Shown here: positions 1 to 9,652 of the stretch, piece after piece
Numbering within the stretch: the first letter of the stretch is position 1
How the letters are laid out: the number at the start of each line of letters is the position of its first letter
DNA from: Sorex araneus
Taxonomy: Eukaryota > Chordata > Mammalia > Eulipotyphla > Soricidae
Length of the DNA: 64,000 nt
Assembly: GCF_027595985.1 (NCBI RefSeq)
Contig: NC_073313.1
Coordinates: 82,190,494-82,254,493 of the forward strand
Reading direction: 5' to 3'
Notes under the pieces: model-generated
What the model was told of the DNA's origin: nothing
The model's input: the letters and a program-made list of their open reading frames with translations, nothing else
Databases searched by the model: none
Position numbers and translations under genes: made by a program

Positions 1-104
1 TACATCTGTAGGTTCAACCAAGTGACACTTGCAATTGGTTGAATCTGTGAAGGCTGAACATACAGATAGAAGAAAGATCCACTTAAAACTGGACTCATGA
101 GGAT

Positions 105-240
105 GGATAGAAAGCACAGGGAGTCAGATGTTGCATTGAATGTAGCTGACCGAGGTTTAATCTCTGGCACCATATGATGTTCCCCTGGGCACCAGCAGGC
201 ATCATGTCTGAGCATAGAACCAGGGTGTGGCCCAACCTTT
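105..240 (+). mobile_element. Old short-type SINE, degraded
   Basis: The head is poorly preserved. The B-box area (GAGGTTTAATCTCTGGCACC) and the body landmarks GGCACCAGCAGG and GTGTGGCCC follow in the right order. Confidence 0.5.
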
Positions 241-450
241 CCTTACCACCCCCCACACACCCAAGTGCAACTAGATTTTTGTGCTTTGTAGTAGGTTAGA
301 ACGACTGACCATCCCCAGTTGAAATTCCACGCATAATGTATGATTCCACCAACAACAAATTGGTGGCCACAGGGGAAAGGTTTCAGAAAACTCATAGAGA
401 TTTCAGTATCCTTAATCTGGGACTTATATCTTCATTCTGTTTATTTAGGA

Positions 451-599
451 TTTTCTTCTACCACACCCAGCAGTGCTCCGGGCTTGCTCCTGGATTCGAG
501 CTCAGGGATAACTCCTAGAGGGGATTGGGGGGAACCACTTTGTTGTTGGGAATAGAATCTGGGTCAGCCGTATGCAAGGCAAGTGCCCTCTCCAGCCCC
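451..599 (-). mobile_element. Older short-type SINE
   Basis: Body (CCACACCCAGCAGTGCTC), inverted B box (GAATAGAATCTGGG) and head end (CTCTCCAGCCCC) are in order, with several small deletions. Confidence 0.75.
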
Positions 600-721
600 T
601 AATCTGTGACTTAGACATCAGTATGAAAAATTTCACCCTGATCCAGTATCTCAAGAATTTTTTATCTATGGGCAAGACTCATAACCTTGCTGAGACTAAG
701 GGTGCACATCTGTTGCATCTA

Positions 722-868
722 TTTATTTTTGCTTTGGGGGCGATGCCCAGTGGTGCTAAGTGCTCAGAGGTAATTTTTGGTAGTACTCAGGGGAACATGG
801 GTCCAAAGATCAAATCAGGGACTCTTGCATGCAAATCACACACTCCAACTCTTGGATCTCTCTGTCCC
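722..868 (-). mobile_element. Older short-type SINE, degraded
   Basis: GATGCCCAGTGGTGCT, GGTAGTACTCAGGGGAAC and CTTGCATGCAAATCACAC mark body and head. The B-box region is diverged. Confidence 0.55.
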
Positions 869-881
869 TGCTCATCAATTT

Positions 882-1030
882 GGAGGTAGGGGTTAGTCCA
901 CACCTGGATGTGCTCAGGGCTTACTCCTGGATTAGTACATCTGTGCCCAGTCAACCTAAAGTAGTGCCAGGGGATGGAACCAGATGCATGCAAAGTGATG
1001 TGCCTTAACCCCTGTACTAGCTCTTTTGTT
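882..1030 (-). mobile_element. Older short-type SINE
   Basis: CCACACCTGGATGTGCTCAG opens the body, and GGGGATGGAACCAGATGCATG gives the inverted B box. The head terminus decays after TGTACTAGCTC. Confidence 0.6.
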
Positions 1031-1059
1031 CCCTGCTCATCTATTTTGAACAAATATTT

Positions 1060-1187
1060 TTTTTTCTTTTTGGGTCACACCTGGCGATGCACAGAGGTTA
1101 CTCCTGGCTCTGGGATGCTGGGAATCAAACCTGGGTTGGCCGCGTGCAAGGCAAACGCCCTACCCGCTGTGCTATTGCTCCAGCCCC
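1060..1187 (-). mobile_element. Young short-type SINE with internal deletion and target duplication
   Basis: T-tail, body start and intact head are present, but about 45 bp of mid-body between GGCTCTG and GGATGCTGGG is missing. Both sides carry ACAAATATTTTT (1050-1061 and 1188-1199). Confidence 0.88.
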
Positions 1188-1400
1188 ACAAATATTTTTT
1201 TAACAGTGTAAGAGTATATATGGAAGTACTTCACAAACTGTAAAGTCTTCCTATGATCAAAAGTGCTACCCTTGGAACATAAGATTAGCAGCCACACAAA
1301 TAAGCTCTGGGACACAATCACATGAATTCCTCTTCAAAGTATAATGTGATGTGAAAGAAGCGGGATACTTGTGTGAATCCCTGGATATGAAATATCCAGA

Positions 1401-1576
1401 GTTTGGGAGGTTTGTTTTTGGGCCACATGTGGTGATGCTCTGGGGTTACTCCTGACTCTACACTCAGGGATCATTGCTGACAGTGCTTGGGGGATCATAC
1501 AGCATGCCGGGGATCGAACCAAGGTGGGTCATGCGCAAGGCAAAATGCCTACCCACTGTCCTATGGCTCCAGCCCC
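1401..1576 (-). mobile_element. Short-type SINE, full length
   Basis: Full order from GGGCCACATGTGGTGATGCT to GGCTCCAGCCCC. Flanked by ATATCCAGA (1392-1400) and CTATCCAGA on the right, a likely target duplication. Confidence 0.85.
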
Positions 1577-1631
1577 TCAACTATCCAGAATTAAATACTA
1601 TTGAATTGGATTCTAAAAAAAACTTCTTTTC

Positions 1632-1703
1632 GGTGCCAACGATCAAAATTAGGGCTTCATACATGCCAGGAATGTACTCTACCACTGAGCTACGGCCAAG
1701 GCC
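1632..1703 (-). mobile_element. Possible fragment of a different tRNA-derived SINE
   Basis: GTACTCTACCACTGAGCTAC followed by a CC-rich end resembles the head of a tRNA-derived SINE that is not the dominant family. Too short and diverged to name. Confidence 0.3.
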
Positions 1704-1740
1704 AGGACTGTATACTTTATTTGGAAAATTTTGCTAGTTT

Positions 1741-1899
1741 GGGGAGGGGGGTCACACCCAGCTGTGCTCAGGAAGGATTCCTGGCTCTGTATTCAGAGAT
1801 CACTTTTGGCTGTGCTCAGGGGTAGATGTTGTGCCAACGATCAAACCCGGTTGGCTGCATGCAAGTGCCCTACTCCACTGTGCCATCTCTTGCGGCCCC
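1741..1899 (-). mobile_element. Older short-type SINE
   Basis: GGTCACACCCAGCTGTGCTC, inverted B box GATCAAACCCGG and GCCATCTCTTGCGGCCCC are in order. The mid-body carries a short deletion before the B box. Confidence 0.75.
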
Positions 1900-3430
1900 A
1901 GACCTGAACACTTTTTAAATGGTGCAAGTGACAACTTTGATATTTGGGTATTTTCCCATAATGAAAAAAGTGCTTCATCATTGGTCTGAGAGTTTGTTGA
2001 TTCTTGTACTCTGGGCAGTACACCACGGAGTACACCACAGAGCCTTGGAAGCTGGGGTGGCAGTGGGGGAGGGAATGAGGAACTTTGGAACTTCTGAAAG
2101 GGGAAGCTGGATGGTATTTGTTTCGTAGATTGCCAGTTGTTCGCCCCGTTTGTATTTCAATGAAAGGCAGCTTTGAAGTAGCAGGCTTTGGGGTTCCTGC
2201 CTGGTGTGGTAAAGTTCAGACTTGTCCAGATCCGATTCTAGCCAGAGGTTACTGTTTCTCGTGGAAAAGGCTCAAGTTTGGGTTAATAAGACATGAACTG
2301 GAAGAGCAGGAATACATTGGAAGGCAAGGAACGAGCTGAACAGGGTGCGAAAAGAAGCTTCCTAATTTGGGCTTCATAGCTTAGTCCCCAGATTTCATTC
2401 ATTCGGTTATAAATGTAGGTTGCATTTTAGCTCGACGTCTCTTTGATAAAGAACATCTTCCAGTGACTGCACTAATCAATGAAAGTTGAAAGTGCTGGGC
2501 TAAGCAATGGCTGGGGGGCCTGATGGTTATCAGTTGGAGGAAAACCTTGGACTATCGGAGAATCCCTCTGGATGGCAAGAAATTTGCTTGCAGGTGAGTT
2601 TGCCTATTTAGCAAAACAGAGCTCTGCATTCAGTGAACTCACAGGGAAACTGTAAGTCCTGCTTAGAGACAGGTCACAATCTGTTTATACTGATGATCTC
2701 CAAGAGTTAATAAAGTGTGGAAGAGTCCGGAGTAATAAAGTGTGGAAGAGTCCAGAGACATTCCACAGCTCGTGAGAGCCAACCATGTCCATGTGGTTTA
2801 CAAACAACAGAGGAGGAGGAAGTCTCAACACACCCTATGAGGGCGATAATTGCAATGATGGTTCATATCTTCACCCTATGTAATTTTATGGGAATTGAGA
2901 GTCTAGCCAAATAATAAGTTCCAGCCCCTTTTATCTGCCCAGTTCCCAGCACACTCCCGAGGTGTCTGAGGCACTTCTCACCCTAACCTCTTAAAGCAGA
3001 TTGTAACAATAACAGCAGTAATGACAAGTTCCCAATCTGTGGAGTTCCCTTCATTAGAGGAGGTCTGGGAGCTTCAAAAACACTCATTAATGGAATCTGA
3101 CAAAGCTTGGAAGGTGGGAAGATTCACCCATTTCCAGTTTTCTGGTGGAGAAATAGGGGACGGGGGTCCCTGAGAGAGCGTTTAGTCTCATTTAAGCCTG
3201 GTTGAAGGCAGAGGGGGAATGGCGCTTGGTGGGGGGGTCGTGGTGGAGGTCGGGGCTACCTTTATTCCGTGTGTGGCTGAGATGAATGCTAGGTGCTTGG
3301 GTTACCTTTACTCCCTGAGCCTCGGGTATCCTTGTTCCCGATGCACCTCCGCCCTGCTGCGTGTTAAGACTTCGCTTTCGTCCTCGGGGCCTCAGTTTCC
3401 CTACCCGTAGAAGGAAGGCTTGGGCTTGAG
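1900..3430. other. Unique 5' flank of GPC4 with a 25-bp tandem duplication
   Basis: No copy of the dominant SINE is visible here. The only structured feature is a 25-bp direct duplication at 2708-2757. The segment 3335-3425 has a weak MIR-like stretch (GGCCTCAGTTTCCCTACCCG). Proximal upstream regulatory elements could lie here, but none is provable by eye. Confidence 0.5.
2708..2757 (+). repeat. 25-bp tandem duplication
   Basis: Two adjacent 25-bp units (2708-2732 and 2733-2757), each reading TAATAAAGTGTGGAAGAGTC onward, differ at one base. The low divergence suggests a recent slippage event. Confidence 0.93.
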
Positions 3431-3471
3431 CGATGCGAATCAACCACGACTTTGTCCCATCGCCTCGCAGT

Positions 3472-3510
3472 TGGGGCGGGGAGCGACGGGGCGGGGGGCG
3501 GGGGGGGGAG
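3472..3510 (+). promoter_or_regulatory. G-rich run with overlapping GC boxes
   Basis: Several GGGGCGGG-type boxes are packed together and end in an uninterrupted G run, directly followed by a TG repeat. They are candidate Sp1/KLF sites, and four or more G-runs within 40 bases could also form a G-quadruplex. It lies over 1.3 kb upstream of the start codon, at the island edge. Confidence 0.5.

Positions 3511-3513
<3 letters not shown>

Positions 3514-3562
<49 letters not shown>
3514..3562 (+). repeat. (TG)n microsatellite at the CpG island edge
   Basis: This is about 49 bp of uninterrupted TG immediately 3' of the G-rich run. Long alternating TG can adopt Z-DNA, and the position next to GC boxes makes it a possible length-variable modifier of the promoter. 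That role is inference. Confidence 0.95.
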
Positions 3563-3565
<3 letters not shown>

Positions 3566-4414
3566 AGACTTGTAGCCCAATCCTGCAATATCTACCTGGT
3601 GCGGGCATTTGTGGGGGGGGGAGGTGGGCGGTGGTGGTGGGTTCGAACAAGTTCATGCTCCCTGAGGGGAGTAAGGACGGGAAGTAGTTTTGGGGAGTCC
3701 AGGTGAAGGCGCTAGGGCCAGCTCCGGGTCCCGAGTGCCGCCCCCCACCACGCCACCCCGAGCGGGCGGCGAAACAATGCGAGCAATGCGGGTGCCTTCC
3801 CGTCCCCGGCTAGAGCAGGCGCTGGGGGTGGGGTGGGCTCGGGATAGGTAAGGCGGCCTCGGGCCAGGTGGCCGGCGCGCAGAAGGCCGAGGCGCTGGAC
3901 GTGGGCAGCGGAACAAGTGTCCCGGCCTCCCGGGGCGCCGGGGCTCGAGCTTCTCCACTGGAGCAGAAGTGAGGCTCGGTCCCCGCGCGTGGGGGTGGGT
4001 GGGGTGGGGGCGGCCGGCAGGCTCCCCCGCCTCCCGGGGAGGAGGGCTGAAGGGAGGAGCCGGCCGGGGCGTGGCTCGAGGGAGCGCCCGCGCGCCCGGT
4101 GCGGCCCCCTAGGAAGTGGATCTGGCCGCTCCGGATCCGACACCCCGCTTCCAGGTTTTCTCCTGGCCCCGGCCCTGCCTGCTCCCGCCCGTCTCCGGCC
4201 CGGCCCCCCCCTTTCCCCAACCCCCGCCTGTCCCCTCCCCCCTGAGTGCCGCCCGCTGGGCCAAGTTTGTCGAGCGTCGCCGCGCACGCCGGCCAGTCAA
4301 TCAGCGGCAGAGCCGAGGAGGGCACAGCCGCGCGGCCGAGGGCAGAGCCAGCCGAGCCGGGCGAGCCGAGCAGATCCGCGCCGGGCAGCCCCGCAGCGCG
4401 CAGCGAGCACCCGC

Positions 4415-4437
4415 CCGCCGCCGCCGCCGCCGCCGCC
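4415..4437 (+). repeat. (CCG)7 trinucleotide repeat in the leader region
   Basis: Seven uninterrupted CCG units lie about 390 bp upstream of the start codon, probably inside the transcribed leader. CCG/CGG runs in 5' leaders are often length-polymorphic and structured. Seven units is short. Confidence 0.9.
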
Positions 4438-4589
4438 CCTTCCCTGCGCGGTCCCCGCGGCGCCTGCCACCTTCCCCCGAGCCCCGATCGTGCCGGCCAG
4501 CCCCGCTCGGCCGCTTCGCAGCTCCCGCGGAGCCCCGAGATCTCCTCCCCGGCTCGCGCCCCGGCTCTCCAGGCGCACCGCTTCCACGC

Positions 4590-4742
4590 CCTCCTCCTCC
4601 TCCTCCTCCTCTTCCTCCACCCCAGCGCCTGGCACCGGGGGACCGTTGCCCGCCGCGCTCGAGGCCCAGCTCCACTTTTCGCCCCTCGTCTCCTTCTCCT
4701 TCTCCTTCTCCTCCTCCTCCTCCTCCTCTCCTCCTCCGACTC
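4590..4742 (+). repeat. CTC/CCT pyrimidine-rich low-complexity blocks in the leader
   Basis: Two imperfect trinucleotide tracts (about 4590-4620 and 4687-4742) are made of CTC, CCT and TTC units. They give rise to long but meaningless poly-Ser, poly-Pro, poly-Arg or poly-Glu open frames on both strands. Confidence 0.85.
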
Positions 4743-4827
4743 CTCCCCGCGCGTCCCCTGACTCGGGCGCCCGCCACTTGCCCGTCCCGTCCCCCGAAGG
4801 TGGGAGCGCGTCCGCCTGGCCCGCACC

Positions 4828-4987
4828 ATGGCACGGTTCGGCATGCCCACGTTTCTCTGCGCCCTGGCCGTGCTCAGCGCCGCGCTGCTGGCCGCCGAGC
4901 TCAAGTCGAAAAGTTGCTCGGAAGTGCGACGCCTCTACGTGTCCAAAGGCTTCGACAAGGACGATGCCCCCACGCACGAGATCAACG
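4828..4987 (+). CDS. GPC4: GPC4 (glypican-4) exon 1, coding part; gene continues beyond the window
   Basis: Glypican-4 is a GPI-anchored heparan sulfate proteoglycan of the cell surface that modulates Wnt, FGF, BMP and Hedgehog signalling. The exon encodes 53 residues plus the first base of codon 54 (Gly). Residues 1-23 form a signal peptide: a basic N-terminus (MARFG), a hydrophobic core rich in Leu/Ala, and a cleavage region before ELKSKSC. Cys30 is the first of the conserved extracellular cysteines, and [12 protein letters not shown] is the N-terminal glypican signature. From memory of human GPC4, length and phase agree exactly (Gly54 split after its first base), with about seven substitutions, mostly in the signal peptide plus Asp43, Asp45 and Thr49. 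The start is firm: A at -3, G at +4, and no ATG in the preceding kilobase. The remaining exons (glypican core, glycosaminoglycan sites, GPI signal) lie downstream. I judged glypican-6 less likely because the residues match GPC4 more closely. Confidence 0.95.
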
Positions 4988-4993
4988 GTAAGT
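4985..4993 (+). other. GPC4: Splice donor of GPC4 exon 1
   Basis: ACG|GTAAGT is a near-perfect U1 donor. It breaks codon 54 after its first base (phase 1), as expected for this gene. Reading through it gives an in-frame extension of 85 codons to 5244 that has no glypican character. Confidence 0.92.
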
Positions 4994-5599
4994 GGGAGCA
5001 ACCCACCCCGGGAAGGCGAGCGCAAAAGTGGGCACCCCCGTGCCCGGGAACGCGGAAACCCCTCGTCCCGGCCCCACGTCCGCAGGTTGCCCAGAGGGAG
5101 AAATTGGGCAGGCGAGAGCGCCCGGGCGGGCCCTGGCACCGAGCGTTCCCCGCGGGCGCTGCGGACCCCGCGTGCTCCTTGCGAGCGGCGGGGTGCCGCG
5201 GAGTTGCGGGGTGCCACTCCCGCGCTCTGTCCCGGCTTCCCTAGCTCGCTCGCCATTCAGGTCCCAGGAAGCCCTCGAGGACGACTCTGGCCCGCAAAGT
5301 GCCTGTCACCAGCTCCCTCGCCTTTTTCCGGGTTCAACTCCTTACAGGGTGCCCCGCTTTGTTGTGTGGGTGCCGACAAGCCGGGCGGGGGCGGGGGTCG
5401 CCATTTGGGGATGTTCGGGGGAGGGGGGGAACTTTCGAGAGTCTTGCCAGGTTGCGGGGCGGGGAGGGGGACGTCGAACGTGGAACTTGAATCCTATGTC
5501 TCATGGATGTTCTTTACCAACCTTCTCCCCGCCTCGCTCCCACTGCCGATCCGGCTTTGGAGTTGGAGTAGCTCTTGAGGCTTCAGAACTCCTCTTGAA

Positions 5600-5700
5600 A
5601 AAGCAAAAAATAAAACTAAAACCAAACCAACCAACCAAACAAAAAACCCCAAAACATCAAAACCAAAAAACGCACCACCTTCACCAAAACACTCGCCGCC
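5600..5700 (+). repeat. A-rich CAAA low-complexity run
   Basis: The run is dominated by AAAC/CCAA units and is pure enough to open a meaningless Lys/Gln/Pro frame. It is not attached to a recognisable SINE body. Confidence 0.75.
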
Positions 5701-6449
5701 CCTCCAAACCCCGTCTCGGGGGTGCGTTATTGCTTTCCGGAAGGTGTTGGGACGAGCCGGGTAGTCTCTCTCCCCCCCCCCCCATTTTCCTTTCTCACAC
5801 CATTTTAAGGGTTAATTGCACATTCACTTACAGACCTTGCAAAGGACAGATTCCAGGAAACCTGAATCGCAGTTTGGAGATGGTTATGCAAATGGAGACG
5901 GCTTAGCGGGTGAAAAAAGTTCGCGGGATTTGGGCGCTGCTGGGTTGGGGGGTGGGGTGCGTGGGGTCTCGGGGAGCGCTGGAGAGACAGATTTCGGAAG
6001 GGTGCCCTTGGTCCCTCCACTGTGCACGGGCAACCGGGGCCAAGCCGGTACCCCTGCCAGGTCGCACTCCTTGGCCGAGGCCAACTGTTGCGTGCAGCCC
6101 CGCGGGGCGCTCTGGGGCCAGTGGCTGCTCAGGTTAGTCCGTTCGCCCAGAGGGCTCAGAAAAAAGCACCCGAATTCTAACTGGCTCGTGGCCAGCTCAA
6201 CCTAACGGACAAGCGAGCGATCGGAGCCCGGGGAGAGAGGCTCCGTTCCGAATCTTTCATGGAAGTGAGCAGAGCACGCCTTTGCCTCGAGGTGTCGGTC
6301 ACCCCTGGTGGGGTGGGCAGAGGGGGGCAGGCAGCCAGCAAAGCAAATAGTGGAATCTCGACCAGGCAGTTCCAAAGGCTTGGGCACACTTGTGGGTCAC
6401 TTGGAAAGGGGGGGGGGCTATTAATAACCTTGGAGATCAAGTGCGGTCA

Positions 6450-6480
6450 TCAATTACACATAAATTACAAAGGTAATTGA
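6450..6480. promoter_or_regulatory. Candidate homeodomain-site cluster in an inverted repeat
   Basis: TCAATTAC (6450-6457) and GTAATTGA (6473-6480) form perfect 8-bp inverted arms, with a further AAATTAC between them. All three contain the TAATT core bound by homeodomain proteins. It is about 1.5 kb into intron 1. A regulatory role is inference. Confidence 0.35.
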
Positions 6481-8383
6481 GGGAAGTTGCCGGGCACTTT
6501 GCAAGTGGAAGCAGCATCTGTCTCGAAATAGAAGCGAATTGTTGGAGCAGCCGTGGCGCACACTGCACCTTGGCAGTTATCAAAGAACTCGCACACTTCT
6601 GATTAGAGACTGTTTGCCCTTGAGCTGCCTGTCTTTTGGGGAGCTCAAGTATGCCCTCTCAACAGCCCGATTTTATTGGTTGTAGAGCCCTGAAAAGCTC
6701 TTTCTTTCCCGCTCTCTCCCCGCCCTGCCAGGAAAAGTGAAGTGAAGCAGTCGCCGGGCCGCTGGGGCTCTGGGCGGGCTTGGCTGGTCAGACCTGGGGT
6801 CTTTGTGCCCTGGCGCGGGTTTGGCCTGAGCCCAGCCAAGATGATTGGCGTGAAGGTTACAGTTGTCATTGCTGCATTTTGAAGGGCTGGATGCAGCAGT
6901 GCGCTTAACGGGAATGTGACAAGTTTTCATTTTCTGCTCATGCAAACAATATGTGTCTTTGAAATGGACTACCGGCATCCAGGGGGACAGTTGTAAACTC
7001 CCCTCCCTGCTTTGCTCAAACTTTGTGCAGTCTGACACCCACCAGGCAGAACATCTTCCCTGGCCGGCATGGCGCAGCAGGGGAAAGGAAGTTTGAAGTG
7101 TGCTGGAGACTGGACTAGGTGTGTCCTTTGATCCTTGTGGTCAACAGAAAACACCTGAGGATTTTTTTTTTTGCCTAAAGGTGTCTAACTGGACATTATC
7201 TCCCGGCAAAGTTTGGAGAGTTCTTAGGGACCAGCAGCAGGAAATGGAAGCTAATGTGCTCACACCCAAAACATTTTATTCTTTTTGTCTTGTCCTTCAT
7301 CTCCCTCCCAGGGCTGCTGCTTTTATTTCCCCTTTTGAATGACCTACTGGACTGCATTCTCCTGAGGAACAAAGGAAGTGCCTTTTTAGCTGGAATCCTT
7401 GGAAGACCACCAAGGACTTTAGCTCATGCAGTGCAATTTCGCACCACTTTCAACAATAACAAAAATGCATGACTGAATGGCTCAAAAATGTGGAGTGTTA
7501 GAGGCATTCATTTGCGTCTAGGACGCTGTCACAACACAGACAGACCCAAGTAAATACCTTTAGACGGCCAGTATAGAAACAGGGGTAATCTTTACCATCA
7601 CCCTGGCCTCTCCAAATGCATACATTAGCCTTGTCTACTCCAGCAAAATTTGGTCATTTTTGGGTGGTGGTAGGGGGAAAGTATAGTTCATATAGTGAAC
7701 CCTGAATGAATGAATTGCCATGTCTTTGCCCTGGGCGGTGGAGATAAGATGCACATGAACGTGGAGTTTTAAAATGCATCAAGTCCAACCAGTGGAAGAG
7801 AGTTTCCTAGGCCGGAGGGTCACAGTAGTCTGGTTGCCTCGCCCCAGGCTTAGCTCAAGTTGAAGGTTTTATTCCCCTGGCCTTGCACTTGCCTTCTAGC
7901 CTCCTGGCGGCTTGTACAGGCTTTGAAAAGACTCCCTTAAGGAGTCGCAGTCACTTGAGATCATAATGAAGATAATTTGATGTGCTCTCAAGGGTGTCGG
8001 GAGTACATCTTGGCTGACAGGGCTTGCAGCCGACTTCGTGCATTGCCTATCCGCTTGACCCCTCTGCTTATCAAATAATGGGGAGTCCAGATGTCGCTAT
8101 CAAAAGAGCGCTTTTACACAAAGGCCCCGCTTTTTTCTCCAGCTTTCAATGGGCGGGTCTTTTTGGAGTGCCTACTGTGTGCAGTGTCTGTGTGTGGGGA
8201 GGGCATAGGAAGGGTTAGGGGGGCGCTGCCACCCAGACTTTGCCAGGTAGCCAGGAGCTTAGGCACGTGCATGCATAATTGGGGTGTCACGTGGCCTGCG
8301 ATGTTGGACCAGAGGGGGAGGAGGAGGCATGCCCCGGAACTCCTAAGGGAGAAGTGATTTGGGACCAAAGGCTTATTGAAGTC

Positions 8384-8455
8384 ATTGTTTCCCAAAGTGG
8401 GCAATACTGAGCCCTCCTACCCCTGCCCTGCCTGAGGTAGTGACTGGAATGATCC
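8384..8455 (+). mobile_element. Possible hAT-type DNA transposon relic
   Basis: GTTTCCCAAAGTGGGCAATA followed by a C-rich stretch and GGAATGATCCAGC resembles the terminal part of an old nonautonomous hAT element. A related end occurs at 51545-51790. Confidence 0.35.
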
Positions 8456-8774
8456 AGCTGAATCCCGTGCTTCCGGGGAATGTGTTCTGTCCCTTTAAAA
8501 AGGTAGACTTCTGAGTCCTCAAACCCACAGGCAGTGGTGTAGGGCATCCTTTCCAAAAAAACATAGAATGCTTTGGTTGCATTTGGAGCCTCTGACAACC
8601 TCAAAAGATGAATAATGCCTAGTGGCTGTCTTTGGGTCTTGGAAATAACTTCTCTATTTTGTATGTTATGCCAACCATTTAAAATATATACACATATATA
8701 TTTTAACGTGTGTGTGTGTATGTTCACCATTTTCAGGCCAGGCTAATTGCTCTGCCAAAAAAAAAGGTAGACTT

Positions 8775-8925
8775 GGGACTACACGCAGCTGACCTGGGTT
8801 AGATCTCTGGCAACCCACAGGGTCCCTGAGCCCTGCCGGGAGTGATCCCTGAGTGCAGAGTCAGTCAGGAGTTAACCCTGAGCACCAGAAGGTGTGGCCC
8901 CCAAACAGATGAAACAAAAATAAAG
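8775..8925 (+). mobile_element. Older short-type SINE, head truncated
   Basis: It starts inside the head (CAGCTGACCTGGGTTAGATC) and continues through GCCGGGAGTGATCCCTGAG to GGTGTGGCCC and an A-rich tail. Confidence 0.78.
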
Positions 8926-9031
8926 AAGATGGAATTTGGGAGCTGGGAAACTTTTGATTTTTTTTTCTCTGAAAGGGGAAAGTAAGCTAAGTAAGTGGGA
9001 ATGTGTGAGCTTGGTAATGATAGTTCACTAG

Positions 9032-9070
9032 TTTATATATATATATACAAGTATATATATAAAATATGAA
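9032..9070. repeat. (TA)n microsatellite
   Basis: Two TATATA runs are separated by a short CAAG interruption, in otherwise unique sequence. Confidence 0.8.
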
Positions 9071-9090
9071 ATGTGATAATAGCCATTTTC

Positions 9091-9273
9091 TTTGGGGTGG
9101 GAGGTGGGGATTTGGGCTTCACACCTAGCTGTGCCCAGGGCTTAACACCTGGCTCTGAGCTCAGGGATCACTCCTGGTATTGGAGTGGTGGACCTTTATT
9201 GGTGCCAGATATTGGACTGGGGTGAGCTGTGTGTAAGGCACATGCCATTCTGTCCTGTCTCTCCAGCCCTGAA
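9091..9273 (-). mobile_element. Older short-type SINE with target duplication
   Basis: A 13-bp duplication AATAGCCATTTTC (9078-9090) / AATAGTCATTTTC (9274-9286), with one mismatch, frames a full-length but diverged copy ending in CTCTCCAGCCC. Confidence 0.88.
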
Positions 9274-9548
9274 AATAGTCATTTTCCTTGTCCCTCCCTT
9301 CATAAAGACAGAGGACATGCAACACTTGGCTTTTATTACTCATAAAATTGCCAATATAAATGAAATGACTAATCTTTGCTGAAGTTGTCTTTAAAGGTAA
9401 GGCCCGTTGACTAGAGGGCTTCAGAATTGCTAGATGTCCCTTCTGCAGGGATGGTGAATGATATCTGGGGAACTTGGTGTCATAGTTGGAATTAGGGAGC
9501 TCCTGTTTCCTATTCCCATTATGTTTGTGAACAGTGTGTCCTGTTTTG

Positions 9549-9572
9549 TGTGTGTGTGTGTGTGTGTGTGTC
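9549..9572 (+). repeat. Short (TG)n microsatellite
   Basis: About twelve TG units. Confidence 0.85.
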
Positions 9573-9652
9573 CAAGGAGTGCAGAATTCTTTAATCTCTA
9601 TCAGGATTTATGTGGGGGAAAGTGTGTGTTGGAGAAGTAGGAATACTTTTCT

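Larger units (their letters stand above)
4260..4827 (+). other. GPC4: GPC4 5' leader region (start not determined)
   Basis: GC-rich sequence runs up to the start codon. There is no ATG anywhere from 3789 to 4827, so any transcript starting in this kilobase would use 4828 as its first AUG. The leader holds low-complexity blocks: (CCG)7 at 4415-4435, a CTC/CCT run at about 4590-4620 and a second pyrimidine-rich run at 4687-4742. The left boundary given here is arbitrary because the transcription start cannot be seen. Confidence 0.5.
3440..5560 (+). promoter_or_regulatory. GPC4: CpG-island promoter of GPC4
   Basis: The sequence turns sharply GC-rich and CpG-dense from about 3440 and returns to ordinary composition near 5560, bracketing the coding start at 4828. 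GC boxes of GGGCGG type are visible at 3473-3500 and the complementary CCGCCC occurs around 4250. I see no TATA box at a plausible distance from the leader, which fits a dispersed-start CpG promoter. A GTCAATCA element at about 4296-4303 (TGATTGAC on the other strand) matches the PBX consensus but is a single short match. The transcription start cannot be fixed from sequence alone. No SINE lies inside the island. Confidence 0.85.
4988..8774. other. SINE-free proximal intron 1
   Basis: Almost 3.8 kb after the donor has no SINE. It holds the downstream half of the CpG island, an A-rich CAAA-type run at 5600-5700, homeodomain-like TAATT sites near 5818 and 6450-6480, a TCF/LEF-like ATCAAAG at about 6578, and a possible MIR remnant at 8155-8190. 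Repeat exclusion around a CpG promoter is compatible with regulatory constraint but does not prove it. Confidence 0.5.

Noticed and set aside
3219-3656. Frames with poly-His/Thr or poly-Cys/Val runs
   Set aside because: They are translations of the (TG)n repeat.
4988-5244. In-frame continuation of the GPC4 exon 1 reading frame to 5244
   Set aside because: The donor at 4987/4988 is canonical and in the expected phase. The extension has no glypican residues.
3917-5578. 553-codon + frame (non-ATG start) and overlapping 171- to 364-codon frames on both strands across the CpG island
   Set aside because: GC-rich, stop-poor composition with long Pro/Arg/Ser/Gly runs. The true coding frame (4828-4987) runs through the region in another register and ends at a strong splice donor.
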